A stretch of DNA of 64,000 nucleotides from Qipengyuania gaetbuli (GCF_020171365.1 NZ_JAIUZO010000002.1:992001-1056000), one strand, 5' to 3'; counted from the first letter of the stretch, positions 18,274-28,795 are shown. Notes: a model not told the origin generated them from the sequence alone. Made by a program: numbers and translations.

Positions 18274-19124
18274 GCGAGCGTCGCACTCGCCTTCACGACC
18301 TGCCGGCCATCGGCGGCAAAGGCGCCCATCTCGATATCCTCGCCCGTGCCGCGCAGGACGAGGTGCAGCGGCTCGTCGCAGATCGCCGGGCTGACCCCGC
18401 GGAAGGTGAAGCTCGCCAGGCGATTCTCGCCGCAATGCGCGCCGGCGAGCTGGAGCAGCAGGCTGGTGCTGAGCGGACCGTGGACCACGAGGCCGCGATA
18501 CCGCTCCACCCGCTGCGCATAGGGCGCGTCATAGTGGATCCGGTGCGTGTTGAAGGTCAGCGCCGAATAGCGGAACAGCAGCCGTTCGTCGGGCAGGACT
18601 TCGCGGTGTGCGTCCCAGCCCGCCGGATCGAAGCTGCCTCCTTCCGTTTCTGGCGGCGATAGCGGCGCGTCGGGAGCCAGCCCTTCGAGATAGACGATGC
18701 TCTGCCGCTCGCTCACCGCCAGCACGCCGTCGGCGCGGGTTTCGTGATCGACCTCGACGAAGACCATCTCGCCGCGGCTGCCCGATTTGGGCGTGACCGA
18801 GGCGACCCTGCTGGTCCGCTCGATGGCGGCACCGATGGTCACGGGCGCATGGAAGCGCATCGCGCTCGATGCCCACATCCTGCGCGGCAGGGGCACGGGC
18901 GGCAGGAAGCTCGCCATGTCGTCGTCGCGGACCGGGTGCCCGTCGGGCGCCAGATCTCCCGTGCGCGCATCGGGCGTGCAGAGGCACAGGTGGATGCCCT
19001 GCGGCATGGCGGTATCGGGCGGCGCATCGCGGTCGAAGGTCGCGCACCATTGCGCCGCCAGCCGGGGCCCCAGCGCGTCGCGGGCGCGCATCTCGCGGCC
19101 CACCCATTCCTGCCAGTCCGGCAT
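18270..19124 (-). CDS. MaoC/HTD2-like acyl-CoA hydratase (FAS1-like dehydratase domain)
   Basis: About 284 residues from the ATG at 19124, which overlaps the thiolase stop (TGATG). The layout matches double-hotdog hydratases of the MaoC_N/HTD2 type, including mesaconyl-C4-CoA hydratase relatives: a degenerate N-terminal hotdog domain and a C-terminal one with the catalytic region RYSALTFNTHRIHYDAPYA, in which the Asn/His and Asp are typical. It would hydrate an enoyl-CoA. The operon with acyl-CoA dehydrogenase, CoA-transferase and thiolase supports a beta-oxidation-type step. The exact substrate is not evident. Confidence 0.83.
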   Translation of the reverse strand: MPDWQEWVGREMRARDALGPRLAAQWCATFDRDAPPDTAMPQGIHLCLCTPDARTGDLAPDGHPVRDDDMASFLPPVPLPRRMWASSAMRFHAPVTIGAAIERTSRVASVTPKSGSRGEMVFVEVDHETRADGVLAVSERQSIVYLEGLAPDAPLSPPETEGGSFDPAGWDAHREVLPDERLLFRYSALTFNTHRIHYDAPYAQRVERYRGLVVHGPLSTSLLLQLAGAHCGENRLASFTFRGVSPAICDEPLHLVLRGTGEDIEMGAFAADGRQVVKASATLA

Positions 19125-20356
19125 CAGGCGGCCAGCTCGAACACGGCGGCCATGCCCTGCCCGCCGCCGATGCACATGGTTTCCAGCCCGTAGCGTACCT
19201 CGCGGCGCTGCATCTCGTGCGCCATGTCAGCGAGGATACGGATGCCCGTCGCGCCGATCGGGTGGCCGAGCGAAATGCCCGAACCGTTGACATTGACGAT
19301 CTCGCGGCGGCTGTCGTCTTCGGCAAAGCCCCAGCCCTTCAAGACGGCAAGCGCCTGCGGGGCGAATGCCTCGTTGAGTTCGATGAGGCCGAGATCGTCC
19401 CAGCCAAGACCGTTTCGCGCGAACAGCCGTTCGACCGCCGGAACCGGACCGATGCCCATGCGGCTGGGATCGCAGCCTGCCGCGCTCCACGAATGGAACC
19501 ACAGGATCGGCTCGAGCCCTAGTTCCTCGACCTTGTCTTCCGCCACCACGAGGCAGGCTGCGGCGGCATCGTTCTGCTGGCTGGCATTGCCCGCCGTCAC
19601 GACCGCATCGGGATCACGCTTGATATCGATGGGACGCAGCGCCGAGAGCGTTTCCATGCTGGCATCCTCGCGGAAGCCCTCGTCCCTGGCGAAGACGACC
19701 GGATCGCCCCTGCGCGAGGGTATCTCGACCGGCACGAGCTGTTCATCGAACTTGCCCTCGGCCCATGCTCTCGCTGCGTTCATGTGGCTGCGCACGGCAA
19801 ACTCGTCCGATGCCTCGCGCGAAATGCCGTAATCCTTGGCGAGGTTCTCGGCGGTCTCGATCATGCCGGTGATGATGCCGAAGCGCTCGATCGGCTGGCT
19901 CATCAGTCGGCCGCGCGTGAGACGGTCCCACAGCACCATGTCGCCAAGACGCGCACCGTGGCGGGCCTTGGTCGTGTAGTGCTCGACATTGCTCATGCTC
20001 TCGACGCCGCCGGCCAGCACGCAGTCGGCCATGCCGGTCTGGACCATCATCGCCGCCGTAGCGACCGCTTGCAGGCCCGAGCCACAGCGCCGGTCGAGCT
20101 GCATGCCGGGCACTTCGATGGGCAGTCCTGCGGCGAGCCAGCTCCAGCGCCCGATGGCCGGGGCCTCGCCGCTGCCGTAGCCCTGGCTGAAGACGACATC
20201 ATCGACGCGCTCAGGGTCGATGCCCGAGCGATCGACCAGCGCCTTGATGATGACCGCACCCAGTGCGCCCGCTTCCAGCGGGGCGAGGCTCCCGAGATAC
20301 TTGCCCACGGGCGTGCGCAAGGGCTTGCAGATGGCGACGCGGCGAAGCTGGTTCAT
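19124..20356 (-). CDS. Acetyl-CoA C-acyltransferase (thiolase)
   Basis: 410 residues with the three thiolase hallmarks: the acyl-accepting cysteine C91 in LDRRCGSGLQA, the HPIGATG histidine region following NVNGSGISLG, and the C-terminal cysteine in MCIGGGQGMA. It should cleave 3-ketoacyl-CoA or condense acetyl-CoA. It follows the CoA-transferase after 19 bp and overlaps the hydratase start by one base. The catabolic setting (dehydrogenase, transferase, hydratase) favours thiolytic cleavage in a substrate-specific pathway over PHB synthesis. Confident on family, open on substrate. Confidence 0.93.
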   Translation of the reverse strand: MNQLRRVAICKPLRTPVGKYLGSLAPLEAGALGAVIIKALVDRSGIDPERVDDVVFSQGYGSGEAPAIGRWSWLAAGLPIEVPGMQLDRRCGSGLQAVATAAMMVQTGMADCVLAGGVESMSNVEHYTTKARHGARLGDMVLWDRLTRGRLMSQPIERFGIITGMIETAENLAKDYGISREASDEFAVRSHMNAARAWAEGKFDEQLVPVEIPSRRGDPVVFARDEGFREDASMETLSALRPIDIKRDPDAVVTAGNASQQNDAAAACLVVAEDKVEELGLEPILWFHSWSAAGCDPSRMGIGPVPAVERLFARNGLGWDDLGLIELNEAFAPQALAVLKGWGFAEDDSRREIVNVNGSGISLGHPIGATGIRILADMAHEMQRREVRYGLETMCIGGGQGMAAVFELAA

Positions 20357-20375
20357 GGTCTAATCCCTCAAGAAA

Positions 20376-21599
20376 TCAGGCATCGGAAAGGCGGGCGATG
20401 TCGCGGTCGATCAGGTCGCCGATCGCGCCGGAGGACAGGCCGAGCCGTGTCGCGAGGACCTCCTCCGTATGCTGCCCCAGATAGGGCGCCGGTGCGGGAG
20501 GCGCTGCCTCGCGTCCCGGGATATTCGCAAAGCTGCGGGTGGCCGGATATTCGAAGCCCGAAGGATTGGCGCTTGTGCGCGTGAACAGCGGGTTTCCGTC
20601 CACCAGCACAGGATCGTTCGCCGCCTCGTGCATGGTGCGGTAACGCTCGAAAGTGCACCCTTGCGCGCCCATTCGCGCAGCGAGATCGTCCCACGACAGC
20701 GCATCGGCGCGGGACTGGAACAGGTCGAACAGGGCGTGGCGATGCTCGAACCGTGGGCGGTCGCCATCGGCGAAGCGCACTCCGCATTCCTGCTCCAGCG
20801 CAGCAATCTCCGCCTCCACTCCGAAAGCGGTGACGAGGCCGTCCCACTGCTTGGGCGTCAGCGCGGCGACCATGAAACGCGTGCCGTCCTTGCTGCGGAA
20901 ATCGCGTCCGAATGCGCCCCAGATCGCATTGCCGAGCCGTTCGCGGTCCGCCCCGCGATAGAGCATTTCGGCCATCGCCCCGCTGTTCGCAACCGTGCCG
21001 ATGGCAACGTCGCCCAGCGGCACGCGCAGTTCGCTGCCCTCGCCCGTCTGGTCGCGGTGGCGGATCGCGGCGATCATGGCGAAAGCGCAATAGGCGCCGG
21101 TGATGAAGTCCCAGGCGGGCAGCACCTGGTTGACCGGAGGGGCGGTGGCCGGGTCCCAGTCTTCCGGCCCGCACATCAGCGGGTAGCCGCTTGCCGCATT
21201 GACCGTGAAGTCCATCGCCTGCCGCCCGTCGTGCCAGCCCATGATGCGCACGCTGACGAGGTCGTTGCGCTTCGCCGCTACGGCTTCGTGCGACAGGAAG
21301 CTCTTCTCCGGCAAATTGGTGATGAGATTGCCGGTCTTCGCCGCCAGTTCGACCAGCAGTTCGCGCCCTTCCGCGCTGCGCAGGTCGAGCGCGACCGACT
21401 TTTTCGCCCGGTTGAGGTTCTCCCAGCTTAAGCTGCGCCCCTCTTTGGTGAGCATGTAGCGGTCGTAGTCGAGCCCGCCTTCCTTGTGGTCGACGCGGAT
21501 CACCTCGGCCCCCATCTGCGCGCAGTAGAGGCCGGCCGTGGGCGAGGCGACGAAGCTCGATGTCTCGATGATCGAGAGATCGCTGAGGAGCTTGTACAC
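20376..21599 (-). CDS. Class III (CaiB/BaiF) CoA-transferase
   Basis: 407 residues of the formyl-CoA transferase fold. Family features are the N-terminal LSDLSIIETSSFVASPTAG, the VDHKEGGLDYDRY segment, NRAKKSVALDLRSAEGRE, and the C-terminal LGQHTEEVLATRLGLS. These enzymes move CoA between acyl groups, for example from succinyl-CoA to the free acid entering a pathway. Here it would activate the acid that the neighbouring dehydrogenase, hydratase and thiolase degrade. It starts 3 bp after the acyl-CoA dehydrogenase stop, so the two are translationally coupled. A racemase role in the same family cannot be excluded. Confidence 0.92.
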   Translation of the reverse strand: MYKLLSDLSIIETSSFVASPTAGLYCAQMGAEVIRVDHKEGGLDYDRYMLTKEGRSLSWENLNRAKKSVALDLRSAEGRELLVELAAKTGNLITNLPEKSFLSHEAVAAKRNDLVSVRIMGWHDGRQAMDFTVNAASGYPLMCGPEDWDPATAPPVNQVLPAWDFITGAYCAFAMIAAIRHRDQTGEGSELRVPLGDVAIGTVANSGAMAEMLYRGADRERLGNAIWGAFGRDFRSKDGTRFMVAALTPKQWDGLVTAFGVEAEIAALEQECGVRFADGDRPRFEHRHALFDLFQSRADALSWDDLAARMGAQGCTFERYRTMHEAANDPVLVDGNPLFTRTSANPSGFEYPATRSFANIPGREAAPPAPAPYLGQHTEEVLATRLGLSSGAIGDLIDRDIARLSDA

Positions 21600-21602
21600 C
21601 CC

Positions 21603-22784
21603 TTACAGGCCCGCAGCGTAATCGCGCAGCATGTGCTTGGCGATCTGCAGCTGGAGGATCTGCGTCGTACCCTCGTAGATGCGGTAGATGCGCGCATCGC
21701 GGAAGAACCGCTCCGCATCATATTCGGCAAGATAGCCCGCGCCGCCGTAGATCTGCACCACGCGGTCGACCACGCGGCCGCACATTTCCGAAGCGAAGAC
21801 CTTGAAGGCGGCAGCCTGCTTGATCGCGTTCTCGCCGCGATCGACGCGTGCGGTCACGTCCGCCATCATCGCCTCGGCGGCGTAGATCTCGGTCCAGCTT
21901 TCCGCCAGCATCTGCTGGATCAGCTGGAAATTGGCGATCGGTTCGCCGAACGCCTGCCGCTCGTTGGCATAGCGGATCGCGCTGTCGAGCGCGCGGCGCG
22001 CATAGCCCGTGCTGGCCGCGCCCACCGATATGCGGCCATTGTCGAGGCTCATCATGGCAAAGCGGAAGCCCTGCCCCGTCTCGCCGCCCAGCAGCGCCTC
22101 GCCGGGAACGTGTACGTCGTCGAGCATGACGTCGGAGATATGGCTGCCCGACTGGCCCATCTTCTTGTCCGGGCTGCCGGTCGAGATGCCCGGCGTGTCC
22201 ATCGGCACGATGAAGGCCGATACATGCGCGTTCTTGGGCAGCGCCTCCTTCTCGGTGCGCGCCATGATCAGCGCGACGTCGGCGTGGGGCGCGTTGGTGA
22301 TGTAACGCTTGGTGCCGTTGAGGATCCAGCCATTGCCGTCCGGGTCGGGCTTGGCGAAGGTCTGCATCGCAGCGCTGTCGCTGCCGGAGCCCGGTTCGGT
22401 CAGGCCGAAGCAGGCGATCGATCCGCTGGCGATCTTCGGCCACCACTCGGCTTTCTGCGCGTCGGTACCGCCGTTCTTGATCGCGGAATTGAACATGCCG
22501 ACATTGATCGAGAAGATCGAGCGGTAGGCCGGCGCGGCATAAGCCATGGTCTGCACCACTCGCGCATATTGCGTCACGTTCAGCCCTGCGCCGCCGTATT
22601 CCTCTGGCACGGTCAGGCCGAACAGGCCCATGTCCTTCATTTCGGCGAGGATATCGTCGGGGACCTTGTCGGTCTCGATCACTTCCGCCTCGGCGGGGAT
22701 CAGCCGTTCGCGGACATAACGTTCAAGCTGGTCGAGGAACTGGTCGAAAACGTCGGAATCCATGCCCGGGTTGACGGTCGACAT
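21603..22784 (-). CDS. Acyl-CoA dehydrogenase
   Basis: 393 residues from the ATG at 22784, preceded by AAGAGGAG; a GTG three codons upstream is less likely. FAD-dependent oxidation of acyl-CoA to enoyl-CoA. The FAD/substrate motif CFGLTEPGSGSD, the NGTKRYITNA segment and the C-terminal RIYEGTTQILQL with the usual catalytic-glutamate position are present. It is the first enzyme gene in the operon; the small lipoprotein gene upstream ends within its ribosome-binding region. Chain-length preference is not predictable. Confidence 0.94.
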   Translation of the reverse strand: MSTVNPGMDSDVFDQFLDQLERYVRERLIPAEAEVIETDKVPDDILAEMKDMGLFGLTVPEEYGGAGLNVTQYARVVQTMAYAAPAYRSIFSINVGMFNSAIKNGGTDAQKAEWWPKIASGSIACFGLTEPGSGSDSAAMQTFAKPDPDGNGWILNGTKRYITNAPHADVALIMARTEKEALPKNAHVSAFIVPMDTPGISTGSPDKKMGQSGSHISDVMLDDVHVPGEALLGGETGQGFRFAMMSLDNGRISVGAASTGYARRALDSAIRYANERQAFGEPIANFQLIQQMLAESWTEIYAAEAMMADVTARVDRGENAIKQAAAFKVFASEMCGRVVDRVVQIYGGAGYLAEYDAERFFRDARIYRIYEGTTQILQLQIAKHMLRDYAAGL

Positions 22785-22789
22785 GGGGC

Positions 22790-22990
22790 TCACTCCTCTT
22801 CCGGTAATTCTGTTTCGTTTTTCTCTGGTGCGACCTCGGTTTCCAGCCGCTGCTCGTCGAGCATGCTGGCGGCATCTTCGAGCGCCTGCGCCTCTTCGAC
22901 GCTGACAGGCTCGGGCCCCTCGTCACCGGCATCGCCGCAGGCGGCGAGCAGCAGGAGGGCGGGTGCGCAGGGGATCGCGAGTCGGGTCAT
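22790..22990 (-). CDS. Small acidic lipoprotein
   Basis: 66 residues from the ATG at 22990. The signal peptide ends in the lipobox LLAAC (Cys 18), then a Glu/Asp-rich tail ending in LPEEE. It has no recognisable domain. Its stop lies 5 bp before the acyl-CoA dehydrogenase start, so it is probably the first gene of that operon, which is unusual for an enzyme operon. It could also be a separate small envelope protein read through. It differs in sequence from the lipoproteins at 16191 and 23083 apart from the signal and acidity. Confidence 0.75.
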   Translation of the reverse strand: MTRLAIPCAPALLLLAACGDAGDEGPEPVSVEEAQALEDAASMLDEQRLETEVAPEKNETELPEEE

Positions 22991-23044
22991 GGCGGCGAAC
23001 CTATCGCCGCGCCGCGCCTGCGCAAAATCCCCTACGGCAAGGGA

Positions 23045-23075
23045 GCGGGCGGACCCTGCGAACGGGTCCGCCCGC
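23045..23075 (-). terminator. Terminator-like hairpin after the lipoprotein gene at 23083
   Basis: A perfect 12-bp GC-rich inverted repeat (23045-23056 with 23064-23075) with a 7-base loop. On the minus strand only a weak TCCCTT follows, so termination may be partial, leaving some readthrough into the gene at 22990. Confidence 0.5.
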
Positions 23076-23082
23076 CAGCCCA

Positions 23083-23370
23083 TTACTGGCCTTCCTCGGC
23101 CATGGCGTCCATCGCCGCTTCGGCGGTGGCGGCGGCATTGTCGCCGGCTTCCTCGATCGAGGCGGCTTCGGCGGCTTCCGCTGCGGCAGCGGTTTCCGAA
23201 ACGTCGTTGGCAGAAGCATCGGCCACCGGCTCTTCCGTCACTTCTTCGAGCGCTTCGTCGGCAGCGATTTCGACGGTGTCGGCTTCGGCTTCCGTCGATG
23301 CGTCGTCGGCGCTGCCGCAGGCGGCAAGGGCGAGCGAGGCAGTGGCGGCGGCAAGAATGCGGAACTTCAT
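23083..23370 (-). CDS. Small alanine/glutamate-rich lipoprotein
   Basis: 95 residues from the ATG at 23370, chosen because AAAGGAG lies 7-8 bases upstream; an earlier in-frame start eight codons upstream has no such site. The signal peptide MKFRILAAATASLALAAC gives a lipobox at Cys 18. The mature protein is low-complexity Ala, Glu, Asp, Ser and Thr with no recognisable fold. It is divergent from recQ (130 bp apart). Similar in style to the lipoprotein at 16191 (both begin MKF and have LAAC), so they may be distant paralogues. Confidence 0.82.
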   Translation of the reverse strand: MKFRILAAATASLALAACGSADDASTEAEADTVEIAADEALEEVTEEPVADASANDVSETAAAAEAAEAASIEEAGDNAAATAEAAMDAMAEEGQ

Positions 23371-23499
23371 CTGTATCTCCTTTCGATCGCGCACGTCGGC
23401 GCGGGCGGAGGGTGGTTAATATGCCCTGCGCCCAAGGTCCAAGGGGAAAATGCATCTGCGCCGGTTGCGCCGCGCGAAGCGTGCCGCAAGAGGGGTGGC

Positions 23500-25280
<1,781 letters not shown>

Positions 25281-25284
<4 letters not shown>

Positions 25285-25307
25285 CGACCCGCATCTTTTG
25301 ATATAAT
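25281..25307 (+). promoter_or_regulatory. Probable sigma-70-type promoter of the SPFH gene
   Basis: TTGACG (25281-25286, overlapping the recQ stop) and a perfect TATAAT (25302-25307), separated by 15 bp, a little short of ideal. The -10 hexamer lies inside the palindrome at 25300-25327. The start point would fall near 25314, the centre of the palindrome. Confidence 0.55.
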
Positions 25308-25327
25308 CATGATATCATAATTATATC
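25300..25327. promoter_or_regulatory. AT-rich 28-bp palindrome, operator-like, before the SPFH gene
   Basis: A 28-bp inverted repeat with a single mismatched pair, centred on GAT|ATC (25313/25314), in otherwise GC-rich DNA. It covers the -10 and likely start point and ends right before the ribosome-binding site GGAGGAG. A dimer or tetramer bound here would block transcription. The nearest candidate protein is the Arc-type repressor encoded at 26276; that link is inferred. Confidence 0.65.
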
Positions 25328-25340
25328 GGAGGAGTGTGAG

Positions 25341-26252
25341 ATGTCCGTCGAACTAGCAGGGATGAAGACGAGCCGCGAAAGCGTGGCCACGAGTTACAAC
25401 GGCTATGTGATGCTGCTGGTGCTGGTTGCACTGATCGCATTGCTGGCATTCGTATTGCCGGGCATGGCGCCCGAAAGCGGGGCATCGAAGGGCGCGAAGA
25501 TCCTCTTCGTGGGCTCGCTGGTGTTCTCGGTCACGGCGGTGCTGGTCATTTCGGCCGGCTTCTTCATGATCCAGCCGAACCAGGCCGTGGTGATCACGCT
25601 GTTCGGCGAATACAAGGGATCGGAGCGGACCGAAGGCCTGCGCTGGATCTGGCCGTGGATGGGGCGCAACAAGATCTCCGCCCGCGCGCACAACGTCCAT
25701 TCGGAACGCGTGAAGATCAACGACCTGCGCGGCAACCCGATCGAGATCGCCTGTAACGTCGTATGGCGCGTGCGCGACACCGCGCAGGCCAGCTTCGACG
25801 TCGACGATTACAAGGAGTTCGTGAACATCCAGATCGAGGCGGGCCTCCGCACGGTCGGTTCGCGCCACCCCTATGATGATTTCGAAGGCGAGGAAGTGAC
25901 GCTGCGCGGCGGCGCGGAAACCGTGAACCGCGAGCTGCTGGAAGAGCTGAACGACCGGCTCAAGGTCGCCGGCGTCGTAGTCGACGAGGCGGGCCTTACC
26001 CACCTCGCCTATGCCAGCGAGATCGCCAGCGCGATGCTCAAGCGCCAGCAGGCCGACGCGGTGATCGCCGCCCGTGCCAAGATCGTGCTCGGCGCGGTGG
26101 GCATGGTCGAGGATGCGCTGACCAAGCTTGCGCAGGACGATATCGTCCATCTCGACGACGAACGCCGGGCCGCCATGGTCTCGAACCTGCTCGTCGTGCT
26201 GTGCGGCGAGAAGGACGCCCATCCGGTCGTGAACGCCGGTTCGATCTACTGA
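25341..26252 (+). CDS. SPFH/band-7 domain membrane protein
   Basis: 303 residues. Two N-terminal membrane helices (about 22-45 and 52-78) are followed by a stomatin/prohibitin/flotillin-type SPFH domain (about 80-285): [28 protein letters not shown] and the [17 protein letters not shown] region. Such proteins build large membrane assemblies; the bacterial role is usually unclear. The ATG has GGAGGAG at ideal distance. The small Arc-type gene lies 23 bp downstream, a pairing I have the impression recurs among proteobacteria. No NfeD partner, usual for the stomatin-NfeD type, is present. Confidence 0.9.
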   Translation: MSVELAGMKTSRESVATSYNGYVMLLVLVALIALLAFVLPGMAPESGASKGAKILFVGSLVFSVTAVLVISAGFFMIQPNQAVVITLFGEYKGSERTEGLRWIWPWMGRNKISARAHNVHSERVKINDLRGNPIEIACNVVWRVRDTAQASFDVDDYKEFVNIQIEAGLRTVGSRHPYDDFEGEEVTLRGGAETVNRELLEELNDRLKVAGVVVDEAGLTHLAYASEIASAMLKRQQADAVIAARAKIVLGAVGMVEDALTKLAQDDIVHLDDERRAAMVSNLLVVLCGEKDAHPVVNAGSIY

Positions 26253-26275
26253 TCGGCGCCTGACGGAGAGGCCTC

Positions 26276-26479
26276 GTGGCCAGAGCACCAGCAAAGAAAG
26301 CCTTCGCCTTGCGCCTCGATCCGGCAGTCCATGCCGCGATCGAGCGCTTGGCGGCGGACGAACTCAGGAGCGCCAATGCGCAGATCGAGATGCTGCTGCG
26401 CGAAGCGCTGGAGCGGCGCGGGATCAGGGTGAAGACCAGTCCGCAGCCCCAGCGCGGACGGCCTGCCAGGGAGGATTGA
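26276..26479 (+). CDS. Arc-type ribbon-helix-helix DNA-binding protein
   Basis: 67 residues from a GTG start with GGAG 7 bases upstream. The layout is a short beta strand (KAFALRLDP), helix A (VHAAIERLAADEL), a turn with RSANAQ and helix B (IEMLLREALERRG). This is the Arc/MetJ fold, and RSANAQIEMLLREA aligns with the RSVNSEI region of phage Arc repressor. The C-terminal tail is basic. It probably represses its own operon through the palindrome at 25300, binding as paired dimers. No toxin gene is adjacent, so a toxin-antitoxin role is not supported. Confidence 0.85.
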   Translation: MARAPAKKAFALRLDPAVHAAIERLAADELRSANAQIEMLLREALERRGIRVKTSPQPQRGRPARED

Positions 26480-26481
26480 GT

Positions 26482-27441
26482 ATGGTCGCAACTATGAAGA
26501 CAGCAATCGCAGCGGCCGTGCTCGCAACGGGCGCCGCGCCCGCTGCAGCACAGGTCGCGGTTGAGGCACCGGGGCCGGAAGGCTCGCTTGCCGGGACCTT
26601 CGTCGCTCCGGCCGAAGGCAAGCCGGTGGTGCTGGTCATCCCCGGATCGGGGCCGACCGACCAGGACGGCAACAATCCTATGGGTGTGACTGCAGCCCCC
26701 TACAAGCTGCTGGCCGAGGACCTTGCCGAACGCGGTATCGGTACCCTGCGTGCCGACAAGCGCGGCCTGTTCGCCAGCAAGGCGGCTGTCGCCGATCCGA
26801 ATGCGGTCACCATCTCCGACTATGTCGACGATGTGCTCGCCTGGTCCACGCTCGCCCGCGCGGTCACGGGGCGCGAATGCGTCTGGCTGCTCGGCCATAG
26901 CGAGGGCGGGCTGGTCGCTCTCGCAGCACAGGAGCGGCTCGAGAATATCTGCGGCGTCGTTCTGGTCGCAGCGCCTGCCCGCAGTTTCGGCACTCTCTTG
27001 CGCGAACAACTGACAGCCAATCCCGCCAACTCTCCGATCCTTGCCGATGCTTTATCGGCAATCGATGCGCTGGAAGCGGGCGACAAGGTCGACGTGTCGG
27101 GCATGCATCCCGCGCTACAAGGACTGTTCGCGCCGCAGGTGCAGAGCTTCCTGATCGATGCCATGCGTTACGATCCGGCGGCCATGGCTGCGAAGAGCAG
27201 CTTGCCCATCCTCATTGTCCAGGGCGGCAAGGACATCCAGGTCCCGCAAACCGACGGAGAGCTGTTCCGCACATCGCAACCTTCTGCGCGGTATGCCCTG
27301 CTCCCCGACATGAACCACGTGCTCAAGGACGTACCGGGCGACGATCGCGCGGCGAACCTCGCCGCCTATGGCGATCCTTCCCTGCCGCTCGCGCAAGGGC
27401 TGGTCGATGCCATTGCCGGCTTCGTCGAAGGAGGTGAATGA
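26482..27441 (+). CDS. Alpha/beta hydrolase, secreted
   Basis: 319 residues from the ATG at 26482 with GGGAGG 8 bases before; ATG 26494 is an alternative. A signal peptide ends near AAAQ. The alpha/beta-hydrolase core has the oxyanion segment VLVIPGSGPTDQDGNN, the nucleophile S140 in LLGHSEGG, the acid in GGKDIQVP and the histidine in DMNHVLKDV. The family is close to periplasmic serine-esterase or dienelactone-hydrolase-like proteins of unknown substrate. It overlaps the next gene by ATGA and begins 2 bp after the Arc-type gene, so it belongs to the SPFH operon. Confidence 0.9.
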   Translation: MVATMKTAIAAAVLATGAAPAAAQVAVEAPGPEGSLAGTFVAPAEGKPVVLVIPGSGPTDQDGNNPMGVTAAPYKLLAEDLAERGIGTLRADKRGLFASKAAVADPNAVTISDYVDDVLAWSTLARAVTGRECVWLLGHSEGGLVALAAQERLENICGVVLVAAPARSFGTLLREQLTANPANSPILADALSAIDALEAGDKVDVSGMHPALQGLFAPQVQSFLIDAMRYDPAAMAAKSSLPILIVQGGKDIQVPQTDGELFRTSQPSARYALLPDMNHVLKDVPGDDRAANLAAYGDPSLPLAQGLVDAIAGFVEGGE

Positions 27442-27701
27442 TGAGCGAAGACGACGGAGCCTGGTTCGCTGCAAAGAGCCATGGCTATGGCTCGGGCTTG
27501 CCCGTCGCCTGGCAGGGCTGGGTCGTGCTTGTCGGCTATGTTGCGATCATGCTTGCAGCGGGCCTGCTCATCGAGTGGGACGCTGAAGTCGGCGCGCCTG
27601 TCGGTATCGCGATCTTCTTCGTCGCGACCATGGCCCTCACCTTCATTGCCAAGGCGAAGACCCGCGGCGGGTGGAAATGGCGCTGGGGCAAGAAGGATTG
27701 A
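27438..27701 (+). CDS. Small two-helix membrane protein
   Basis: 87 residues (or 86 from the next ATG at 27441), with GGAGGTG before the start. Two hydrophobic helices (about 26-45 and 52-68) are flanked by a polar N-terminus and a C-terminal basic/aromatic tail (RGGWKWRWGKKD). No family recognised. It overlaps the hydrolase stop by four bases, which points to translational coupling; a membrane role next to an SPFH protein and a secreted hydrolase is possible. Confidence 0.8.
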   Translation: MMSEDDGAWFAAKSHGYGSGLPVAWQGWVVLVGYVAIMLAAGLLIEWDAEVGAPVGIAIFFVATMALTFIAKAKTRGGWKWRWGKKD

Positions 27702-27733
27702 TCCCGAAGCCTGCGGAGGGCAGTCTTTCCGCG

Positions 27734-28747
27734 ATGTTAACCATTGTCTCCTATGCAAAAGCGATGGTTTCGCCCTTCGCCCTTGCCGCCGAACGCCTGC
27801 CGCGCTGGATCGTCGGCGGCGTCGCGGCCTTTGCGGTCGCGGTGATCCCGCTGGCCGCGGTCATGGCGCAGCCGGTGTCCTCGAGTTTTACTATCGCGGG
27901 AACAGGCCAGGGCTTCTCCAGCCTGCAAGCGGCAGTCGACGCCATCGGCCAGGGCAGCGGCACGATCCTCATCGCACCCGGCATCCACGAACAATGCGCT
28001 ATCCAGCGCTCGGGCCGCATCGAATACCGCGCGCAGGAACCGGGCCGGACGGTGCTCAACGGCACGATCTGCGAAGGCAAGGCCGCGCTGGTCCTGCGCG
28101 GTGAAGCGGCGCGGGTCACGGGCCTCACTTTCACCAATATGCGCGTGCCCGAGAAGAACGGTGCAGGCATAAGGCTCGAAAACGGCACGCTCGACGTGAG
28201 CCAGAGCTGGTTCCGCGACAGCGAACAAGGCATCCTGACCGTCAACGGCAAGCAGAGCCGCATCACCATCGACAAGTCGACCTTCACCCGTCTCGGCACC
28301 TGCGAAGGACGGGGCGGCTGCGCACATTCGATCTACATCGGCGATTATGGCGAACTGGTCGTCACCCGCAGCCGGTTCGAGGAAGGGCGCGGCGGCCATT
28401 ACGTGAAGTCGCGCGCCTCGCGGAACACGATTTCCGACAACAGCTTCGACGATACCAGCGGTCGCGGCACCAATTACATGATCGACCTGCCCTCCGGCGG
28501 TGCGGGATCGATCACCGGCAACTGGTTCGTGCAGGGCAAGGACAAGGAAAACTGGTCGACCCTGATCGCCGTCGGTGCCGAAGGCGCGAAATATTCCTCC
28601 GACGGCCTCGTGATCGAGGGCAATGATGCTCGCCTTGCGCCCGGCATCACCCGCCAACCGGTATTCGTAGCAGATTGGACGGGCGACCGGCTGGCTATCG
28701 GCAGGAACGCGCTCGGCCCCAATCTCAAGCCGTTCGAAACGCGCTGA
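27734..28747 (+). CDS. Right-handed parallel beta-helix repeat protein
   Basis: 337 residues from the ATG at 27734. An N-terminal hydrophobic segment (about 29-47) looks like a signal anchor or uncleaved signal peptide. The rest has the pectate-lyase/NosD-type pattern of short beta-strand repeats (FSSLQAAVDAIGQGSGTILIAPG, then repeated I-x-N/D ladders such as SRITIDKSTFTRLG and LVVTRSRFEEGRGG). Such folds bind or cleave polysaccharide or serve as scaffolds. No catalytic residues of a known lyase are apparent to me. It follows the small membrane gene by 32 bp. Confidence 0.82.
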   Translation: MLTIVSYAKAMVSPFALAAERLPRWIVGGVAAFAVAVIPLAAVMAQPVSSSFTIAGTGQGFSSLQAAVDAIGQGSGTILIAPGIHEQCAIQRSGRIEYRAQEPGRTVLNGTICEGKAALVLRGEAARVTGLTFTNMRVPEKNGAGIRLENGTLDVSQSWFRDSEQGILTVNGKQSRITIDKSTFTRLGTCEGRGGCAHSIYIGDYGELVVTRSRFEEGRGGHYVKSRASRNTISDNSFDDTSGRGTNYMIDLPSGGAGSITGNWFVQGKDKENWSTLIAVGAEGAKYSSDGLVIEGNDARLAPGITRQPVFVADWTGDRLAIGRNALGPNLKPFETR

Positions 28748-28795
28748 GGAACGCGTCTGCCCCTACACCCGTTCTTGGGTCGAGGAGCTAGGACA

